Assembly (NCBI RefSeq): GCF_027580225.2
Contig: NC_073341.2
Span: 12,764,501 to 12,828,500, forward strand
Source: Misgurnus anguillicaudatus
Taxonomy: Eukaryota > Chordata > Actinopteri > Cypriniformes > Cobitidae
DNA: 64,000 bases
Direction of reading: 5' to 3'
This document shows positions 24,201 through 45,968 of the stretch, piece by piece. The position numbers were made by a program, and so were the translations under genes. The notes under the pieces were generated by a model. It did not search any database. It saw nothing but the letters and a program-made list of their open reading frames with translations, and was not told the DNA's origin. Positions within the stretch are counted from its first letter, which is position 1; each line of letters opens with the position of its first letter.

Positions 24201-27087
24201 CATTAACTGTGTGCGTTATCTTCTTTTGTGTTCATCAAAATAAAAGAATCATACAGGTTTAGCACATGAGGATGAGTACATGATGACAGAGTTTTCATTT
24301 TTGGGTGAACTATCCCTTTAAGTAATAATAAACAGTGAGAAAACATTAAAAGTGAGAATAGGACCCCATACCTAAAGAATTACCAAAATGATTAAAATAG
24401 TGAATTTTCACTTTTCTATAATATAATTGAAGACAAAATTGGGCCATGTAACTTCAAGAATAACTGGTTTCTCCGTTTGGTTTTTAGAGTATTGAAAACG
24501 GGCGGTTTGCAAAATATAGGTATTTTGCTCACGCTAAGGTGAACGACTCCGATTTCCTGATGATTACTAAAAGGTGGGTGAACTTTAAAGATTTTGCATG
24601 AACAACATGGCATGAGCACGTGTAGACCTTGGGATGGTTAATTTTAAGCATATGCAAAATATAAAATCAAAAATACTTAGTGGTATTTATAAGGCAGTGG
24701 TTCTCAAACTGGGGTCCGGGGCCCCCAGGGGGGCCGCGAGATGGTGCCAGGGGGGGCCCAGTTTTATGATTATTTTATGAAATACATTAATTTATCATGA
24801 ATTCTGTGTAATTAAACCTAAAAAATAAGGCTACTAATCAACAGCACTACTCTGTATAACTTAATATGTTTTGTTTAATTAAAATGTGACATTTTAGAAC
24901 AGTTTTTTGTCATAAATTTTCTTTGGGGGGGGGGGCGCGAAGGAATGCACCGTACACAAGGGGGGCCACATGCGGAAAAAGTTTGAGAACCACTGTTATA
25001 AGGTGTTTATATTATGGTTGCCGGTGGTGTTTGCTAAGGCAAGCATCAGTATTATTTTATTTATATATGGGACCCTAGACCACAAAAACAGTCATAAGGT
25101 TACATTTGTCATCTAAAGCTAAATAGATAAGCTTTTCATTGATGTATGGTTTATTAGGATAGAACACTATTTGATAATCTGTAATTGCCTTTACAGTCAT
25201 CCAAATTAAGTCCTTAACAAAACGTATAAGTATGATAAATACATTTTTAATATATTTACGGTAGGAAATTTACAAAATATCTTCATGGGACATGATCTTT
25301 AATTCCCATATGGAAAAAAAAAAAATTATTACAAATATAATTTTAAATACTTTCAAAAATATAAAAAATGGCCAAAATATATGTACTGAAATATATTTTG
25401 AAATATGTTTGCAAACAATAATTTTTTGCCATTTTTTTGTATATTTTGAAAAATATTTTAAGGCATTTATATTCACGTCAAATTGACTTTAAGCATAACA
25501 GGTTTAAAAAGGTTAAAATTATATATTTTTAACTGCAAAAATATACTTATAATTTTATACATATTTATACCTTTTATACGAAGGTTTATATTTTGGCAGG
25601 AAAAATATAATTTAGGCGTAAAGGTTGTAAAATTGCAAAAGTTATTTAGTTGCCCCTAAAAGAAATTTTGAAATGTATGTTATTATACCACGGGTCTGTT
25701 GAATTCTTTATTCTGATTGGTTAGAAAATGCTCCATGGGTGTTGATTAATTTTCAATAACCGTACACCTAACCTTTAAAATGTCTTAAAAATTGACACCA
25801 GAGCAATATTTTTGGTAACCGTGGAATATGCAGAATAATTGACCCTGAATTATTCGAAAATAATGCACACCTGCTCCGCTTTGCGTTGTGCCACATAACC
25901 ACCTTGGGTGTGCATTATTTTCTTATAATTCAATGGCTGGTCCTCAATTGTTACTTACATATATGAAGGTTGAAACCAAATGTATTTTCAAATTCGAAAA
26001 ATATTTAATTAAACTTCACTTTCTACAAAATGTACGGGTTAATATCCTAATTAATTTTGGCTGTCATCCATAATTTTGACCCATACAGTGTATTTTTGGC
26101 TTTTGCTAAAAATATACACGTGCTACTTATCGCTGGTTTTGTGGTCCAAGGTCACATATGCGTACAGATTTGAGTATTAAAATGTATCAAATTTGTGTGC
26201 ATTGATTAATTGTTATGGTGTATACAGTCGTTTATTTTCAGCCAATCATGCACCAATGCATTTAATTGTGTTTTGAACAACTTTTGGGCTGTATGATTTA
26301 AGTTCGTACCCATCTTCCCAGGGGAATATTTTTCGTGACAAAGGGAACGTTTGGTCAGTTGACATGTGAATGGCAGTATCTCTTTGATGAGTTTACTAAA
26401 GATCCTATGATCGTTGAGGGCCGGAGACTACGCATAGAAGCGAAGGTACGTCATCGCTCATGAAACTTGTGAACGATGAATCCAGTACAATTTTTTTAAA
26501 ATCTTAATTAAAATGTGACTTTCTTAACCTTTTTTTATTTTAATGAAATCAGAATAGCCACATACGGTAGGTGTGGAACATTATGTTAACCAATAATATC
26601 ATAGCCTGATTGTTTAATCCAATCAAATCCTGATGTATAAAATCCCTGCAATGTGTGTTACTGAATATTCTGCTTTTTACAGGAAAGAGTTAAATCTGTG
26701 TTTCATGCCAAAGAGTTTGGAAAGATCATCAATTTCAAAACTCCAGAATTAGCCAAGGTATAACAACTACATATCTGTTATACACTCTTAGAAATAAAGG
26801 TACAAATGTGTACTACTATTTATCTCAAAAATACATTTTGGGACTTTAAATATGCATATCTGTGCTTAAATGCTACATATTAGGACCTTTTAAAGGGTAG
26901 CGTCCCAGTGACAGCTTTGTACCTTTATTTCTAAGAGTGTATAGTACAGTGGGTAGAAAGTATTTCATTTTCAAAAAGAGCACAATGTAAATGTTTTCAC
27001 CTGTTCATTTATTTTAGTCATTTTCTCTATCGTTCACAGTGGGTTCTTGCCAAGCTTGAAGATGCCAGGGAAGGTCTGACAAAATAA
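254..27087 (+). CDS. vps13a: VPS13A (chorein), C-terminal 834 residues, 22 exons
   Basis: VPS13A is a bridge-like lipid transfer protein at membrane contact sites; the gene begins upstream of the window. Exons: 254-385, 468-601, 5317-5443, 7831-8060, 8150-8303, 8581-8727, 11081-11162, 11510-11579, 15845-15959, 16141-16254, 16370-16515, 17682-17763, 17860-17973, 19505-19580, 19812-19975, 21163-21208, 21293-21416, 21498-21612, 24488-24573, 26322-26445, 26683-26757, 27040-27087. They sum to 2505 nt and keep one frame to TAA at 27085-27087. Recognised family segments include [109 protein letters not shown] and [20 protein letters not shown]. They cover the end of the adaptor-binding region, the ATG2-like C-terminal region and the PH-like domain. 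The acceptor at 11510 is GAAAG. One junction (21612/24488) is not canonical in frame; see its own entry. Confidence 0.95.
753..905. repeat. Fragment of the 'GGGATAGTTCACCC' fold-back family
   Basis: It contains AGTGATCGTTCACCCCAAAA, CACCCTCATG and ACCTGTATGAGTTTCTTTTT, as in the fuller copies at 20112 and 24003. Only the left arm and part of the loop are recognisable. Confidence 0.5.
1227..2781 (+). mobile_element. Tc1/mariner-type transposon with long inverted ends
   Basis: The ends (CAACCCCAAAACAGAAAAAG and its complement) are flanked by the TA duplication at 1225-1226 and 2782-2783. The inverted arms run about 270 bases, with an internal repeat AAAAAAGTTGGGACAGGTAG. Length is 1555 bp, typical for Tc1. 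Confidence 0.85.
1575..2483 (+). pseudogene. Decayed Tc1-like transposase
   Basis: The reading frame starts MGRESPIPQ, meets TGA after 16 codons, and continues with a helix-turn-helix region ([16 protein letters not shown]). It stops again near 1980. After a frame change it shows [13 protein letters not shown], where the catalytic Asp of the usual WSDESKF is Asn. Near the end [17 protein letters not shown] is recognisable (usual SPIENLW). Several frameshifts and the Asp loss mean it is inactive. Confidence 0.8.
5640..6122. mobile_element. Inverted-repeat element, 'TTAACTCTTTC-CCGCCA' family
   Basis: The left end TTAACTCTTTCACCGCCA matches inverted right end TGGCGGGGAAAGAATTAA. The middle contains TTAATGCCTTCCAGAAAATG and a run of ATATATAAACATACAATATA. 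The same family recurs in the other orientation at about 34040-34460, and an end fragment lies at 41341-41371. Confidence 0.65.
6121..7661. mobile_element. Large palindromic element containing a nested fold-back
   Basis: The outer ends AAAGGCAGGGTGCACGAT and its inverted counterpart near 7642-7661 are followed inward by long matching arms. GGCGGCCATCTTACCACAGG at about 6239 pairs with CCTGTGGTAAGATGGCCGCC near 7490, and AGTACATGCATCATTAAAAC is also paired. The fold-back at 6323-7223 sits in the centre. Confidence 0.65.
6323..7223. mobile_element. Fold-back element, 'AAGAAATTATG / GTCAAAAATGACAA' family
   Basis: The two arms, each over 300 bases, are inverted copies: TTGTTCAGTCGAGAAGAAAT against ATTTCTTCTCGACTGAACAA, and GGCATAAGGGTCTTATCTAG against CTAGATAAGACCCTTATGCC. 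Related copies lie at 11986-14155 (interrupted), 53785-53915 (fragment) and about 55380-56020. Confidence 0.7.
9050..10810. mobile_element. 'GGGGACATxTCATGA' family copy, interrupted
   Basis: The left part (CTGCACTATCCAACCACAGC, TTTAGTGCAGAGATCA) and the right part (CTCTGGGGACACCAAAGATT ... ATGTCCCCTTTA) belong to the same element found whole at about 49657-50045. Here they are separated by about 1.37 kb (about 9350-10725). Confidence 0.55.
9350..10725. mobile_element. Insertion splitting the 9050-10810 element
   Basis: The foreign segment has a CpG-rich palindromic start (ATCATCACGGCTGTGATTAG ... GCAGCCGTGATGATGTGG), GCTTTTATACAACAGTTC near 9500, and the inverted GAACTGTTGTATAAAAT at its right end. 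No transposase is recognised. The exact ends are uncertain. Confidence 0.45.
12050..13521. mobile_element. hAT-type element with perfect 8-bp target duplication
   Basis: The ends CAGTGTTGGGC... and ...CCCAACACTG are flanked by GTCATGTC at 12042-12049 and 13522-13529. It belongs to the same family as 1141-3070 (GTAATGAGTTAC, GTAATGCGTTAC subterminal motifs). No transposase is seen in its 1.47 kb. Confidence 0.88.
13175..13282. mobile_element. Small palindromic element inside the hAT element
   Basis: GCTGCGTCCCAAACCGC at the left end is exactly inverted at the right end (GCGGTTTGGGACGCAGC), and the interior palindrome ACTATATAGTA is present in both arms. Length is 108 bp. Confidence 0.75.
14378..14823. 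mobile_element. hAT-type MITE, TAGGGCTGGGCCGATA ends
   Basis: The ends TAGGGCTGGGCCGAT and ...TCGGTTCAGCCCATCCCTA are flanked by CTTTCTAT (14370-14377) and CTTTCTAA (14824-14831), 7 of 8 identical. Confidence 0.75.
15329..15618. repeat. Dispersed repeat, 'ATACCACGGGTCTGTTGAAT' family, copy 1
   Basis: It shares TATACCACGGGTCTGTTGAA, CACCAGAGCAATATTT and TGTGCATTATTTTCTTATAA with the copy at 25683. It contains an internal inversion around AATAATGCACACC/GGTGTGCATTATT and GGAGTCAATTATTCC-like ends. Confidence 0.65.
16901..16935 (-). repeat. tRNA-derived SINE fragment
   Basis: On the minus strand it reads TGTAGCTCAACTGGTAAAGC, a tRNA-like box A, without a recoverable box B or cloverleaf. It resembles the head of the SINE at 17333. 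Confidence 0.45.
17333..17475 (+). repeat. tRNA-derived SINE
   Basis: Box A-like TAGCTCAGTTGGT (17341-17353) and box B-like GGTTTGATTC (17385-17394) are followed by the common fish SINE tail GTCGCTTTGGATAAAAGCAT. It does not fold as a tRNA gene. A related box B fragment (CATGAGTTCGAATCCC) is near 49047. Confidence 0.65.
18080..18998. mobile_element. MITE with TTAAAGAGCACCTATT ends, interrupted
   Basis: TTAAAGAGCACCTATT at the left is inverted as AATAGGTGCTCTTTAA at the right, and the arms also share inverted ACTGATTGG-type segments. It is split by the hAT MITE at 18292-18678. Confidence 0.7.
18292..18678. mobile_element. hAT-type MITE with perfect 8-bp target duplication
   Basis: The ends TAGGGAGGCACCGATAT and ATATCGTGCATTCTTA are flanked by GTCTGAAT at 18284-18291 and 18679-18686. 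The interior repeats GGCCGATA motifs on both arms. Confidence 0.85.
20112..20445. mobile_element. Fold-back MITE, 'AAAGGGATAGTTCACCC' family
   Basis: AAAGGGATAGTTCACCCAAA begins the left arm and TTTGTGTTCATCAGAAAAAA marks the right arm. The outer end of the right arm is lost. The ORFs across it are non-coding. Confidence 0.6.
20633..20984. mobile_element. hAT-type MITE with ATTAATCGCGATTAAT cores
   Basis: The ends TAGGGATGCATAACGATTAA and TTAATCGTTATGCATCCC are inverted. The interior is AT-rich and near-palindromic (GTGTGTGTGAACTGTGTATA against TATACACAGTTCACACACA). TGACAGCT/TGACAGCA flank it with 7 of 8 matching. Confidence 0.7.
21498..21613 (+). CDS. vps13a: VPS13A exon before the PH-like domain; donor one base out of frame
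   Basis: This exon encodes [17 protein letters not shown] onward to GSQMLQ, ending in phase 0 at CAG 21610-21612. The only GT at the boundary is at 21614, so canonical splicing keeps an extra A (21613). The next exon opens at 24488, after TTTTTAG, with AGT ATT GAA AAC (SIENGRF). GT-AG joining therefore reads Q-K-Y-stop instead of Q-S-I-E-N. The 8 bases AGAGTATT occur at both the donor and the acceptor. An in-frame mRNA would need a non-canonical AG-AG or GT-GA intron, or a different base at 21613. It could be a sequence error, a polymorphism or a real defect. Confidence 0.75.
21959..22191 (+). CDS. vps13a: Probable alternative terminal exon of VPS13A with poly(A) signal
   Basis: After the acceptor GTTCACAG, an open segment continues from the phase-0 end of the preceding exon as SRTTLPQW, then the acidic stretch [14 protein letters not shown], then TGA at 22025-22027. 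An AATAAA lies at 22186-22191. Human VPS13A is known to have two end forms, one stopping in an extra exon 69 placed just before the last exons, and this exon sits at the matching point. Such a form would lack the PH-like domain. If the GT at 21614 is used instead, the tail would be [13 protein letters not shown]. The homology to human exon 69 is inferred from position only. Confidence 0.55.
22706..23655. mobile_element. Repeat cluster with nested 'AAGGAACACTAC' MITE
   Basis: The inner element 22967-23652 has ends AAGGAACACTACACTTTTTT and AAAAAGTAGAGTGTCCCTT. Its arms are partly inverted, around CTCCCCTAGAACTTTTGATT and CAAATGTTAAACTCTAGGGG. It lies against a fragment beginning TAAAGGGACACAAGGCAGC at 22706, whose far side may resume near 23650. 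Confidence 0.5.
24003..24321. mobile_element. Fold-back MITE, 'GGGATAGTTCACCC' family, near complete
   Basis: The left arm GGGATGGTTCGCCCAGAAAT and the right arm TTTTGGGTGAACTATCCCTTT are inverted. The loop has AACCTGTATGAATTTCTTTT and its inverse. Confidence 0.65.
24695..24995. mobile_element. hAT (Charlie-like) MITE with perfect 8-bp target duplication
   Basis: The ends CAGTGGTTCTCAAACT and AGTTTGAGAACCACTG (with one changed base) are flanked by TTATAAGG at 24687-24694 and 24996-25003. Internal G-runs (GGGGGGGGGG) are present. Confidence 0.88.
25683..25959. repeat. Dispersed repeat, 'ATACCACGGGTCTGTTGAAT' family, copy 2
   Basis: Second copy of the element at 15329, in the same orientation and also within a VPS13A intron. 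The copies have diverged by scattered substitutions and small indels. Confidence 0.65.
26781..26941. mobile_element. Short MITE, 'TACACTCTTAGAAATAAAGG' ends
   Basis: TACACTCTTAGAAATAAAGGTAC is inverted at the right end. The interior has ACATATTAGGACCTTTTAAA and GTCCCAGTGACAGCT, which recur in fragments at about 35430-35640 and 40915-40960. Confidence 0.7.
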
Positions 27088-27478
27088 CCTCCATCTGTAC
27101 GGTCAGAACGACCAAGACGCTCCTGAGCTCGGCTGTGCCTTTAGTGCTGCGTTTGCAGTGTGCCACTTTACTTTATTACCCATAATGCAACAGTCATTCA
27201 CTGAACTCTTGTAACATGACTGTTAGACTGTATGCATGTGTATATGCGTGTTTACATTATGTTGCATCTTTCCGTAACTGACCGTTGGGTTACATGCGTT
27301 GTTTTCGCAGCTCAATCTGCAGAAAGTGAACACGAAAAGTCATTTCCGTGTTGCGTCGTTTACAACGTGCCACAACACACAGATCTGTGACTGTATTCAC
27401 GTGGCAGATCCTAATTCAGATGTCTTTAATTTACACTAATCAAGGCACAGATTTGTGTGTAATTTTATAAGCGTATTT

Positions 27479-27484
27479 AATAAA
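27479..27484 (+). promoter_or_regulatory. Poly(A) signal of the long VPS13A transcript
   Basis: AATAAA lies about 390 bases after the VPS13A stop codon, and the intervening sequence has no further reading frame worth calling. Confidence 0.6.
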
Positions 27485-28115
27485 GACCAATACACTGTAT
27501 GTATATCATTTGTCTTTTTAAAATGGTGAATGTGTGAGATTTAAAACAAACCTAATTGTTCGATAAATGGTAATGTGTAAGAGAGCAGGGATATTTTTTA
27601 CATGTGGCTTTTGCATGAAATCTTCTTGTTTTGCTCAATGTCTGTTTATTTATATTCAAAGCTTTGTCCCAGTAATCTGCAGTGAATAATGAGTAAATAC
27701 TGTACTAAGATAAATACTTGCTTTTGACTGCTTAATTTTTTTTTTAAGGATGATATATTAAAGTATTAATAACAAATATGCAACCGTCTATCATTTAGCC
27801 TTTTAGTAAACCTACCACTTCCTTTTTACAGTAAACCTTCATCAATAAAGAATCACATTAGGAAATCAAAATTGACTTTATTTACTTTAATTCTTGCACT
27901 TATTGTGCAGATTTTCCACCAGTGTATAATACTGTATAAGACTTTAAGCAACGTGAATTAATACGTTATTATTTACGCTTTGACTATTTAGAAAATGCTA
28001 TAAATTTACTTTATTAAAAATTTATTTAAACCAACTTTTTAAGTTGAAATGATTTGTTTAAGTCAAGTTGTTTAAACTTATAAATTTAAGTGCAACAGGG
28101 AATTTTTAGTGTATA

Positions 28116-28608
28116 CATTGTAAAAAAAAAGTTATTGTTGCACTTACATTTTTAAGTTTAATTAACTTGAATTTACAATTCATTTAAACTTTCTTGCCCA
28201 GTGAGGAGTCATAAAAATTAGTTATACAAATTATAACAATAAAGTTGAATTTAAGTTATTTCTACCGAGCCCCTAAGGTGACATTGGAGTAAAAAAAATT
28301 TAAAGTTTAGTTTCATGTGCTCACGCAAAACCTTAATGTGCAGAATTTTTTAAAAAAGTTTAGTTTCACGTGCATATACGTGTAAGTTTCATGTGAGCAC
28401 ACGAAACTAAACGCGATAGTTTCACAATGGCATGCGAAACTAAACTTTATTTAATTTTTGCTTCATGTCCCTTAGGGGCTCCATATATTTCAACTTTATT
28501 TTTATAGTTTATAGCAACTCCTAACTGGTCAAGAAAGTTGAAAAGAATTGTAAATTTAAGTTGATTAAACTTAAAATTTTAAGTGCAAGGATTTTTCTTT
28601 ACAATGTA
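28116..28608. mobile_element. MITE with nested MITE downstream of VPS13A
   Basis: The outer arms (CATTGTAAAAAAAAAG with TTGCACTTACATTTTTAAG, and the inverse CTTAAAATTTTAAGTGCAAG ... TTTACAATG) surround an inner element 28267-28481. The inner element has ends GAGCCCCTAAG and CTTAGGGGCTC and internal GTTTAGTTTC/GAAACTAAAC arms. Confidence 0.65.
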
Positions 28609-29890
28609 ATACAGCCTTTCAGAAATCGTACTATTAGTTAACAACAATGTACTAATGGTTACCATAGTAACGCCAAATATGACATAGTCTACTTTAAAAA
28701 GAAGCACTGCCTTTGGCATAATATGGCAAAATTCTCTAGATGTCCTGTAAAAAAGTTGGTTCAACTTAAAAAAGTAGGTTGCTTGGCTGTCTTAAAATGT
28801 TCAGTTAATTCAACTTAAACTTTTTTTGTTGTGGAAACTAATATGTTTAGGTTGAATTAACTCACAATTTTAAGGCAAGCATGCAACTTACTTTTTTAAG
28901 TTGAACCAACAAATCTTTTTTAACAGTTTATACAGATTCATATAAACAGCTATTATTATCATTTTCTTGCACAAATATTTGAATCCTAATATTTCAATTG
29001 TAAACAGTTTTGACTGCTGTCCTTTTCATGTGGAGAACTCACTTTCTCACTTTAACGTTTCACATTATGAGGTTACAGAGCATAAATATGATTGTATCAT
29101 TGTCTTTTTATTTTTAACCCACATTTAATAAATTTTGGAATTTTGGTTGTTCATTTGTTTATTTTACTACAGTAAGTAAAACAGTAACATACAGTAAATA
29201 TATATTATTTAATAAATATTATTAAAGCAGATGAAGACATTATAGTACAAAGGTACTTTGTTTTCACCACAGCTTGCTTTACACCATTATTACACATTTA
29301 TAAATAAACTATAACTGAATATAGTTGTTATGTAAAATGTTTAATTTGTAATTTATAATTTACAATTAAGCATTTTACACTAAAACACCAAATTCATTAA
29401 TAGCTAAACTTTTTTACAGTCTTGATTTCTTCAAATAAATAAATAATATGATAAATAATTCTACATAAGGCACTTTATGTAAAGCCTGAAGCATTTTTTA
29501 TGTGTAAACTCTACTTTTGAGATTTTGATCAACTGCATGAGTAACATAAGAGAAAAATATATTTCATCTTGTGCCTTAAAATGTCTTAAAGTAGGATCTT
29601 TGTAACCTCTACTCAAAGATAAAACAAAGCCATCACTACATCTGTGCTAGATGTAGCCTACCCATCTATCAGAGGATTTAAATAAAATAACTTGATCTCT
29701 GGAAGCCGCTTCTTCTTAGTCGCTTCTTCTTTCTTAGGAAATCCCTTTATATGCTTCCTCAAAGTCCTTAGTCAACGTTAGAACAAAGATAAAGTAACGT
29801 GACGGCTAAGTCTACTCTCAATATTCAATATCTGAGTCTTAAGACTCAGGACTTATGGCTTTCAGGTACAGGATCTAGTTAACCTGGATC

Positions 29891-43468
<13,578 letters not shown>

Positions 43469-43865
43469 TATTATTTTCTGTGAAAGCTCAGTCCTTGTTT
43501 ATAAGAGCACAATGTTCGGCACACTACAGTAGTACAGCTCTGGTGATTTATTATCTGCTCCTGTGCTCCACACTACTATCCGAGAGCTCATCAACGGGCT
43601 GCTCCTTTAAAAGTCCACTGAACATAATAATAACCAGCTCTGGCACAGAAGTTATCGCCGGATTAAGTACAAGGCGAGCAAATGTAGTCTGTTAACAGCC
43701 TGATGGAGAGATGGGAATCCAATGGGATGCTACAGAAAGGCGCAATCGCTGCATCACGCGCTCAGTGGTGTGTGTGGAGAAAAGTGACTCGCGCGCTACA
43801 TCCCGACACCTGTCAATCATAGCAGGGTGGGGCGTCCTGCTCTTATACCGCGCCCATCACCTGGA
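43469..43865 (-). promoter_or_regulatory. GNA14 5' UTR and promoter region
   Basis: Immediately upstream of the GNA14 ATG, the 43.7-43.87 kb part is richer in G+C and CpG (GCGCAATCGC, CACGCGCTC, CGCGCGC) than the surrounding AT-rich DNA. This suggests a CpG-type promoter. No TATA box or start site can be fixed from sequence alone. Confidence 0.4.
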
Positions 43866-45358
43866 CTAATCGACAACCATAGCTTTACATTTTTGTGTAC
43901 ATTTTAAAACCTAGCAAAAAATAAATAAGTAAATAACAAATAAATAATATTAACCAAATGTGAATAAATATATGATTTTAATAAAAATATGAACAAGAGA
44001 AAGACGCAACTTGGATGATAGTGAAGATTGAAGCATAAAACATGTTGTTATGGTTTATGTGAAAGCTTATCAAATAATAAATAAATAAATAAACAATATT
44101 TATTATGTAATAATAACAATTGAGATTTTAGTTACTTTTTAATAACGAATCTGTTGTTGTTGCGTTATTTTAAACAAAGTGCCAATTTCCGTTCCCATAT
44201 AATTTTATTCACATATACGTTTGTTTTCGATTGATTTATGGTATTGATGTAAACTAAAGTGGACTAAAAGCTACTCAGTTTGAAACACTGAGAGGCGTAA
44301 TTCAATTACAGATGAGGGGAAATAATTTCAGTTTAGACTTGAATTACATTTAGGTGTAAACTGACCTAAAATAAATTAAAAACATTGTGACATGAGTCTG
44401 TTTCACATTTAGGATTTAAAATAAAGGAGAGACTGAGAAATTGGTTGATTCTTAGTGTTTGTTGCAGATGTTAATAATATGCCACTATGGTAACAATGTG
44501 AAATTGGTAATATTGTTTATATTATTATAGGCTATGTAGGCCTACTCCTTTTTTTTTTTTACAAAAATACTAAAAAGTTGATGGACCCACACCCAAGAAA
44601 AGCTGCAGAGAAAGGTTTAGATTTAAGCAAAACTTTGTCCCTTTTGCTGCCTGTATTCAAAACAAGCGAGGAAGCATTTGCAACTGCTTTCCAAGTAAAA
44701 ATGGGGGAAGATCAGAATATATGGCAAGAGTCGGGATTATGACATCTTATTTCCATGCTTTAAAAGCAACACATTCTTTTTACAAGCTAAAACTGAAGAA
44801 CTGACCTTTGCTGGTTTAAAAGAAATCATATGAATTTCTGCTTACATGTGAGAAGATGCACATAGAGACATATAGAGCAAAGTTAAAATATTAACCATAT
44901 ACATTTTTAAAAAAGCTTAAAGAGTTGTATAGTTTTAAAATGATTGAGAATGCCTTTCATATTTCATTCTACATTTTAGATTTTATATTTTTCCCTGCTG
45001 CCCAGTTATATGTTAGGTAGGATTTCTCGGTATAACTTAATTATCCATCCTCCTTTAAAGCAATAAACGTGTACATGAGGCATATGCCAGTGTATGCCTT
45101 CATACAAATTTTACATTGTAGGTTAGCTCGTACTGAAATGTCTTATTCAAGTAAAAACATTTCAGTCACAACATAACTGATGAAACTTGTCCCTTTTCCT
45201 TACCCTTTCCCTTTATGACAGACATACTTCAAAAGTGAATTTTCAAAAAGTTATTTCTTTCAATATAATTTACCTAAATATTTGTCAAAAGTAGTTTTTC
45301 ATTCATTTATTAAAAATGATAAATTAAATGTGAAAAGATAACAAATAAATGCAGTAGG
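43866..45358. other. Head-to-head spacer between GNA14 and CEP78
   Basis: AT-rich sequence with short AAAT/TAAA runs. I see no exon-like segment, transposon end or RNA gene in it. Confidence 0.5.
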
Positions 45359-45715
45359 ATGTACTGTACCTCCAGCCGGCAGGTGGCGCTGCGCTCAGCG
45401 GTACACACACAAACTATCACGCGCAGAATAAGACACCACTGCTCTCCTGTTCAAACCGCCGCGGTTTGTTTTTATCTGTCATGTGAAGGATCATCGGTCT
45501 CTAGAGGGGAAACCACGACAACGACACTAACAAACCGGTATCCACTCCTTAACATATAACAGAAAAGACCTAAATCAATTTTAAAACATCTAAAAAGGAA
45601 CCATTTGTAGCCTATGCTTTGTCTGTAACGTTAATACAGGTATTGATGTCAGCAATGGAGATTTATTTTGCTTGGCTGTAACGCATAGTCACAGTTAAAA
45701 AGATCTGACGGATAA
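45359..45715 (+). promoter_or_regulatory. CEP78 promoter and 5' UTR exon
   Basis: A small G+C- and CpG-richer patch (GCAGGTGGCGCTGCGCTC near 45380, CCGCCGCGG near 45457) is followed by a donor GATAA-GTGAGT with GT at 45716. The first coding exon has an acceptor TTTCTCTCAG ending at 45957, so a non-coding first exon ending at 45715 is likely. The transcription start is not defined. Confidence 0.4.
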
Positions 45716-45968
45716 GTGAGTATTTTCTGTTAAATTCTTTAAAAAAATATTTTTATTCATAACATATTAATTTAGCAAATGGTTTAATTTTTAATAAAAA
45801 TCATAAACGGTCTCAGTATTGATTTTGAAGTGTATAGTATCAGAGAAACTAAGAAAAAAATCTTTAGTGATATGAGTAATATGGTCTTACTCATAGTAAT
45901 TACATCATTATGTGGCATCCAGATTTGTAACCAGCTCTTGTTTTATGATTTCTCTCAGTTTAGGTTGC

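Larger units (their letters stand above)
27088..29890. other. VPS13A-GNA14 convergent intergenic region
   Basis: The two genes converge here. The region holds the VPS13A 3' UTR up to about 27.5 kb, then AT-rich sequence with short inverted-repeat elements of the 'actgtaaaaa...aagttgaa' type (about 28010-28920), and then the presumed GNA14 3' UTR. I see no coding sequence. Confidence 0.6.
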
